A DNA stretch of 64,000 nt from Nectonema munidae (taxonomy: Eukaryota; Nematomorpha; Nectonematoida; Nectonematidae). Every line of letters begins with the position of its first letter. Position 1 is the stretch's first letter. Below are positions 56,863 to 64,000 of the stretch, in pieces. The stretch is taken from assembly GCA_030549495.1 (NCBI GenBank), contig JAUIRK010000570.1, forward strand, positions 62,001 to 126,000. Direction: 5' to 3'. The notes beneath the pieces are model-generated. The model was given only the letters and a program-made list of their open reading frames with translations, was not told the DNA's origin and ran no database searches. The position numbers were made by a program, and so were the translations under genes.

Positions 56863-58876
56863 AAGAGCAAAAAAATCTGACAAAAGTGATCTTTCATGCT
56901 CTGCATAAAAAGCTATAAACAGAAAATAACTCCAACAACTGATTTCATGTTTTTGATTATATTTTGATTCTTTTAAAATATTGTTTCTTGCTTCTTTTGG
57001 TTAATTTATACAAAAGTACTTTTTTCGAACCTTGGGGTTTCTCTCCATCCGTGTAGCCTTTTTACAGAAAGTAAATTTTTCCTTTTTTTCTGGAATATTT
57101 ATTGAAGTATGTGAAAATAAGAAATACTCAATATTGGAAAAAGTAAAATACTCTAGACTAGAGTATATGCTAGTTTATAGTGGGGCAATTCTTTCTACTA
57201 ACATGAAGAAAACTATTCTATTAAAAACAAAATCGCCTGTGAACAATGTAGATGGAGTTCATTTGGGTTTTGCTTATTGGTTTTTGGTTTTTTTATAAGT
57301 TATTCATTTTTTTTATTTGTTTCATCCAATAATACACACAAAATACCAAAAATACACATATTACTCTTAAATGGGTTAGTTATATTTTATTTTGACTAAA
57401 TTAAGTTTGAAAATTTTGCTTGTCACAAAAAGCCCTACTCCCTTCTTCTAAGGTTAAAATACTACTTCGCCCATCAATCCTTTTTTAAATCTTTAAGATT
57501 CATCTATTAATTTCTTTTTTTGCACATAATAAAAGATTTACTTTTTAATTTGTGATACATATTTTAAATGTATATTTTAAAAAAGTAACTTTTTATTTGG
57601 TAAACTAAATTATCGTATAACAAGAGAAAATCAGCTTGTTATATTGTCGAAAAAAGAATTATTGGCTTTGTTTATATAGAAGCATAAAAAGTAAAAAGGC
57701 ACACTTTCAAAATTTAGTTTCAATGAAGTATATTTGAACTTTTGTATATAAAATAAATAAGCAGAAATTTTTTTTATTTATTTATTTACAAATGAAAGTT
57801 TACGCATGAGAAAAGTATGACAAAAACAACTGAACCAAATGATCGAAACAGTATGAAAATAATGTAGGTAATTTTGTGAAGATCCATAAAACATTAATTA
57901 AAGTTTTTGCTATTTTCTTGAAAAAAAAATTTGCCCCTAAAAAATATCATGGGTGTGCCACTCTGAATGTGCCAATTTTGATGAATTTTTACTAGTAAAA
58001 GTAAATACTTTTTATTTAAATTTTATTTTAGTAAGAAAAATAATGTGATGTTTTTAACACTTTTGGTTTTTTACGAGGACCCAAATGCCCTATGAATAAA
58101 AACTACATTCGGTGTCGACTCCCTTCTATTTACTTCAGTAGTTTCTGCACCAAGCTGTCGTCGGTATCAGGCTAGGATCATGCTTGCTTACCTATAACAA
58201 TATGCTACAAGATTAAAATGTCCGCCCTTCGTTACTGCTATATAAGACGACCTATACTTTTGGGATGATTTTTAAGGATTAAGAGGTCGACCTACACTGA
58301 AATATACGGTATTTCCTTTTAAAAACTGACTGTCTACTTCGATGTCAGTTCAACGTTCTTTTTCGCGTTTAAAAAGTTTTCAACAAAGGATAGAAATTTT
58401 TAGCATCAAACATTTTATTTAATATTGTAATCCGGTAATAACGGGTCAAAGAGGAGTCCCCTCTGGCATTTATTTTTCCTTCTGGAACTCCCCCGAAATT
58501 AACTATAATATTTTTGCAAAATTTTTAGGAATATTTTATTGTGTTTATATGTCATTTTCTAGCGAATTAGATATTTTTAATATAACCCAATATTTCAGAG
58601 GCTCTCATAATTAGGTTAGGCCAAAATTTTTTTTCATAAAGTGAACTATTGAAAGAGATAGTCAAAACTTTTTATTTCTAGGTCAAAAAAATTTACCCTA
58701 ATAAGCCACTTAATACAAATTTATGAATAATTTATTTAATATGCAGAGAAATTTTTATGCATTAAAAGTTTTTTTGTGACTTATATTATTTGGATCCCAA
58801 TTCAAATCCAAAAATTGAAGGGGAACAAACTGAATTTAGTAAATAAAATAAATTTTTGAAAACAAAATTATTGCAA
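56863..58876. other. No gene recognised
   Basis: An 88-codon plus-strand frame at 57032-57298 follows the MITE but has no recognised content. ACGACCTATACTTTTGG and AGGTCGACCTACACTG near 58250-58295 resemble the eroded edge of a MITE. Confidence 0.35.
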
Positions 58877-58945
58877 TGAGCCTCAATGTTTGTTAGAGTG
58901 TACCTCTCAACAGTTGAAGATCAGGGGTTCGATCCACAAGGCTCC
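58877..58945 (+). mobile_element. tRNA-like SINE head or tRNA pseudogene
   Basis: GAGCCT at the start and AGGCTC at the end can pair as an acceptor stem; a strong B box GGGGTTCGATCC lies at 58924. The T stem pairs at only two of five positions and no clean anticodon arm forms, so a working tRNA is unlikely. Confidence 0.45.
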
Positions 58946-61900
58946 CTACTCTTAAAAACAAAATCACAAAACTGATCAACCGTCTTCAAGCATAATGCGA
59001 ACATATAGTTTTATTACGACTGAAAGTGCTTTGATATCTTCAACCCACCATTTAAAAAAAATTTATATTAACAGAGGAGGGATTTTATAAACCAAAATAG
59101 CACTCAACTATTTTTACCTAAATCACAAAAAATGGTTTCTTCATAATAAAATTTTACATTGAGTACGAGGTAATATTTTTGATTTAAAAATAAATAAATC
59201 TAAGGCCAATGACCTTAGGCATATTCGTGATGCGCTACTTTAATTTATCACTGACAGCGTGAATTATCACGGCAGAAAAATACAAAGGAAAATATCTTCA
59301 CATTCCGTGAATGAAATTTAGCACGAGAGATGCATTGCTCTCAGGGTTGCTTTCAAATAATTTAATTAAACTTTCAAATAGACTAATAATTTTGTCAATT
59401 ACTTGCAATTATAATTACACTGATTTTTGCAAATGTGAAAAATTTACTTTGAAGAATGCAATTAAAAGTTCTTGAAGTACCCATACATGCCTATCAACAT
59501 CATTGATATACAAGATTCAAGGCATTATGTAGTGAAATGTTCATTTAATTTTGAGTTCATCTCAATCATCATTAGATTTACAAAAACAGCTTTTTTCAAG
59601 CGGCATCTTTCAAAAGTCGCGTAGGTACTGTTAAATATCCTTGTGCTAACTTAGAAAGACAAAGAAACCTGTAAAGATTTTGACTCAAGTATATTAATGA
59701 GCTTTCAGGCATCTCTGTGCAATTTTCCCCTAGATAAGATATATATCTATCTCAGTGCCACACCCAAATACATTTTTTTTTCATTTTGGCGTTGAGAAGC
59801 AGGGGGTAAAAAACTGAAAAATTCTATTTTTCCTTCTTTGTGATACATTGAGTGACCAATGTCTTTAGTATGTAAGTTGCTTGTTTTCTGTCTTCTACCT
59901 TTTCTGCTTTGCATCCTCACATTTTAAATGTGAGATCCAATACGGCAGCAAGTTTACGAATGGTTACTAGAGGTCGATCTGTAATACATAATCATTTATG
60001 AAAGAATATCGTATACAAAGAAGACTTTCATATATTAAAAAGAGTGTATCACTTTTCTATCCGAAACGATTATTTTGGACAAGTTCAGGATAACAAATGT
60101 TGGTTAAATTAATTTTTTTGAGTTGTTCAAGAAAATCATGCGGGATTGACAACTTGATAGAACATAGTATGTTTCACAAACATTCAAAGTTACTCTTGAC
60201 ATTTATTTTTTCTTTGGTTTCCGGTGACAGCATGGAATGGTAAAGACCTATCTCATCACTATTATAAATTTGATTCAAACCAAAGGTGCACACGACCAAA
60301 ATTTAAGAGGGGTGGGCGAAATTTTTTACTAATTTTAAACTGTTAAAAATCTTCAATCTGTCTATTCATTTTTTATATAAATTATGTAAAAAAGCGATCA
60401 ATTAAAGAAAAAATATCATTTTATCCATTTTTTTATAATAAGTGAAAAAATTTAGCGCTGTAATGCATACACTAAATTCAGGTTCATTATAAATTACAGT
60501 TTTCTGAATAATGACGATCATTTAACAAAAAATAACCGAATACATGTTAAGATATTTTTGTTACCACACTAAGTATTCTTGAAAACGCGCAAATGGTAAA
60601 ATAATTTTTTTTTACTTCGATCAAAAAAGTCTACCTACTTAAATAGTATTAAATTTTAATAATTCATTGGAAACCGGTTTTTAGCTACATTAAAGATAAA
60701 ATAAAGCTATTTGAAAGATCATACAGCTAAAGATCAGATGCACTGATCCCATCAATAATGTCAACATTCTTTTCTAATTAAGCACAAAATGTGTTGAAAA
60801 TATCGTGAATAAGTAAAGATGATGATGAGATGTTTATATGTATATATATAAAGAATAAACTACTAATCAATATCTGTAAATTGACCTAAAACTTTCATGA
60901 ATTCAAAGATAAAATTATTGTTATATTGAAGGCGAAAATGAAATCAAACAATAAGAGCTAAAACTCGATGATAGGTAAAGGATGCCAGGTTTTTACATGA
61001 TCAAATCTAAAATTTATAATCTTAATCTTATCTTACAAAAATATTTAATACGAAAAATACTTTAAAAGCAATCGGAGGAATTTTTATACTAAAAAAGAGA
61101 AACAATGACAGTAGGAGTGAAACATTTCTAAAGTCCTTTTTTAGACATAAAAGATTAATGAATAAAAATCCGGGATTCATATAATCCTCCGAGATTTCCA
61201 TGTTAAGCGACGTCAAAATCGCAACACTCCTGGAAAGCCAGGACATCTATATGCCCACATTATTAGGGGGCGATAATAGATGGTGGTCGTTTGGGAATTG
61301 CGAACTTGATCCAATATGAAGCTTTTTGAGTGTATTGTTGTACACTATTTGGTTGGGGTGGTATCACTCTGAAATCATTTCTAATAATATAATCATTTCC
61401 ACTCTATCTTCAACAATAACATTCTTATCATTCTCATAATCAGGGTTGCCGAGTCAAAGGCGGGTGTCGTTGAGCGGGAGATTTAAAAGAATTGGAGTCG
61501 GTAGTATTTCGCTCCATCAATAATAAATATGAATTTTTTCAATTTTTTATTATTAAAAAGACTTGTTTGGCTTGTGAAATAATAGACCTTCCATATAATT
61601 TTAGTCACAAAAAAGAATGAAGACGTGCGACAACCCCCTCATAAATATTAATCTCCTATAAATTATAGTTTGCATATAAAACATATTTACTCTCCATTTC
61701 ATTTGAAATATATTAAATGGCAAACAACTTTATTGTTACTTTTTAATGTAAAATATTGTGCACCATATTTGATTTGATATAATAAAAATGGGGAAGAAAC
61801 GGTGCAAAAATCATTGTATTTTGGAAGATGGGAAAAATCATTTTTATGATATCTATGACATAGCAGAATTATAAAGAAGTATTCGAGTTTTTAATGTTAT

Positions 61901-64000
61901 GATATCAAGTTGGGCTAAAATTATTAATTGGCTAATTTCTATTTCACATAATAATCTAACACAATTAGTAAATCTGTACATTATTTATTGCATATCTGTT
62001 TTAGAGGAGACAAATTTATCAAAATTTAGTTAAAAATAAAGAATCTTAAAAATAGACCTACATTCATCTGTTAAAATTAACCATTGTTAGCTTTGCAAAA
62101 GTTCGTCATTTTTTTAGCGAATTTGTTATCAATGACTATGTCTTTTTGCAAAATATATTTTCAAAAATAGAAACTTATATTGAGCAAAAAATATCTTGAA
62201 TAAATTCAAAATTAGAAAATAAAATTATTCTTTTTTTACTAAGCATGGATTATATACATTTTTCCTGATGAAATTTTAGCACAGCTCTTGATATCTCAAG
62301 AAACCTTAAAAAGTTTGATCAAAGGAAAAACCTTCACTTTTCATTTAAATTACCTATAATTTAACGCCATAAAAATGATATATTATTGTTAAACGAATGA
62401 AGTTTAGCACATCATGAGCTAAATGCAATGGCGGACTTATATTTTTGGTATACACAAAAGCTTGTACTTTGATACTTTACATAACAAGCAATATTCAGAG
62501 AACAGTGAAACTATTGCATCACACACACCAGCAAAAATTCGAAAAACTTCATTTTAATTTCTAGGATATGAATGCGTTAAGAATATCTCAACGGCCCTAT
62601 AAAGCTGAGCAAAAGCGCATCTAGAAATTCTTAGACAGGCTTAAACAAAAAATGGTATACTATTTAACAGTACAGATTTTTCAAGAATTATGTATCAGAA
62701 ACAATTTTTAAAATATCAAGTATAAAGAAAATAAATTAATTGAGCATCTTCTTTTATATAATTCCACAAAAATATTTACTACTTTTATTATAAAATGTAA
62801 TGTCTAGCGCTAAATATGTTAGTATTTCTTATCTTAACCCTGTTTGTGACGAACTATTTTCATTTATATTGCCCCCCCCTTTTTTCTGGAAATATTGAAA
62901 ATTTTTAAAAAATTCAGCACGAGAACCCACTAAATAATTGATTGAGAATTTGATGATGTTATTTATTTTTGTGTCAATCAATGCCAAATATATAAACTTC
63001 AAAATATATTATAAATTTCACATATTTTTGGCCTAATATTGTCTTAATTTATTTAAATAAACTAAATTTTGGTGATTAATTCGCAAAAATATTTCGCCTA
63101 TCACTAAATTAGCATTCACAGGTCACTTAACGCCAAACACTTTCTTTCATTATTTTAAAATAAACTTATCCATACACAGAAAATCGGGCATGCTCAATTT
63201 GATTATCAAAATATTTTTGTCACTCTAGATTTACATTACAAGAATACATTTAGTTTAATAATTAATTAAAGAGACAGCTTTGAACTATATATCTCAATAG
63301 GACCTGTATTGTTTTACTTACAAATTCGCTATAAGCTTGTAGTCTGTACTTAATTTCTCCTATATACTTTATATGGAGCTCTTTATTCTAAACTGATCCT
63401 TGTTTGGTAGCTCTACTTTTATTAGAAATTCATTTAATGCAATCTATTTTCGAAAAAAATTTTCAGAGATTTATTTAGCTCAGAATTTAAGCGATTTCAA
63501 AACTTTTCTATTGAAGAGAATCTCTTTGTTGTCTTGTCTTTTTTTAACAATATTGTGTTGTAGAATCAGGTGTTATGAACAGATATTACTCCGCATGTTT
63601 GCTAACCAATCCTTTTTCAAAATTACTGTTATTGATGAAAACATTCATAACCCTCTTTTTTCAATTAGAAAAAGTTTCCCACCTTTATCATCTAAATTAT
63701 AAAATACTCTCTCATTCACACCAAAGGAAAAAATTAGTCAAATTCGATTCACATTTATAAAAAAAAATTCGAGAATAGATTCATCTTTGCATATTGGTGT
63801 CTGTCATAGTTACAGTAACTCTAACTTTTTGAAAATTTCCAGATCACTTTTTTAGTGAATTGGTAATTGAAATTTAACTAATAAAGTAATAAGATAAATG
63901 TTTAAAGATTTCTGATTCACAACGGAGGAGCTTCTTCTTCACGGTGAAGATGTTTTTTGAAAATCTCAATACTAGGTTTTTACACCATCTCCTCGTTCAT
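58946..64000. other. No gene recognised
   Basis: Very AT-rich. CAGGGTTGCCGAGTCAAAGG at 61441 with GGAGTCGGTAGTA at 61494 resembles a hAT-type end but no partner was found. A 100-codon plus-strand frame at 63400-63702 is basic, cysteine-containing and unassigned. No exon, RNA gene or complete element could be supported. Confidence 0.4.

Noticed and set aside
58877-58945. Functional tRNA gene on the plus strand
   Set aside because: The acceptor stem nearly pairs, but the T stem and anticodon arm do not form.
63400-63702. 100-codon frame as a gene
   Set aside because: No family, no promoter context, and an overlapping frame of similar length; treated as chance.

Overview
The window is strongly AT-rich animal nuclear DNA. 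It has short spliceosomal introns (46-65 bp where they can be placed), no bacterial gene organisation, and a dense load of decayed transposons. The mix of families (several piggyBac lineages, hAT, MULE, Tigger/pogo, CR1/Jockey-like and RTE-like LINEs) and the tiny introns suggest an arthropod. A crustacean such as a parasitic copepod is a guess only; nothing here fixes the species.

Layout. 1-1305: left-truncated piggyBac relative. 1733-3512: almost open three-exon gene of a repeated animal family of unknown function. 3814-8472: Mutator-like element (MULE) whose transposase keeps four tiny introns; a Tigger element sits inside its right terminal repeat. 8475-10870: intron-less protein-kinase gene with its own TATA and two CCAAT boxes, lying between oppositely oriented copies of a ~34-bp repeat. 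10870-15710: short dispersed and tandem repeats. 15715-18250: piggyBac copy 2. 18364-19711: large last exon of ORC3 on the minus strand, the one clear conserved host gene. 19712-23134: no gene recognised.

23135-25560: old LINE split by a younger, oppositely oriented LINE with a 12-bp target duplication. 25759-26995: piggyBac copy split by a short retroposon with a 14-bp duplication. 27452-28857: second Tigger. 29276-29574: hAT MITE. 30922-32330: GTF2IRD2/ZBED-like hAT. 33111-34345: transposase-like family with HWD and DTT motifs. 34934-35533: unknown 200-codon frame with one stop. 38500-41022: hAT remains, a tRNA-derived SINE and an inserted piggyBac-type end. 41512-42639: unrecognised cysteine-rich gene with one in-frame TGA. 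42931-43520: piggyBac fragment. 43811-44060 and 45500-47942: LINE remains. 48086-51035: nearly full piggyBac with both ends, subterminal palindromes and a nested MITE. 52702-53974: possible hAT. 56383-58945: MITEs and a tRNA-like SINE. The last ~5 kb hold nothing recognised.

The genes do not form a pathway. ORC3 is a replication-licensing subunit. Almost everything else is mobile DNA at different stages of decay, and nesting gives relative ages. The most unusual items are the kinase gene between opposed repeats, the intron-bearing MULE with its GCACTATCCGTGCAT foldback relatives, and the two unrecognised reading frames. All assignments rest on reading the sequence by eye; no search was run.
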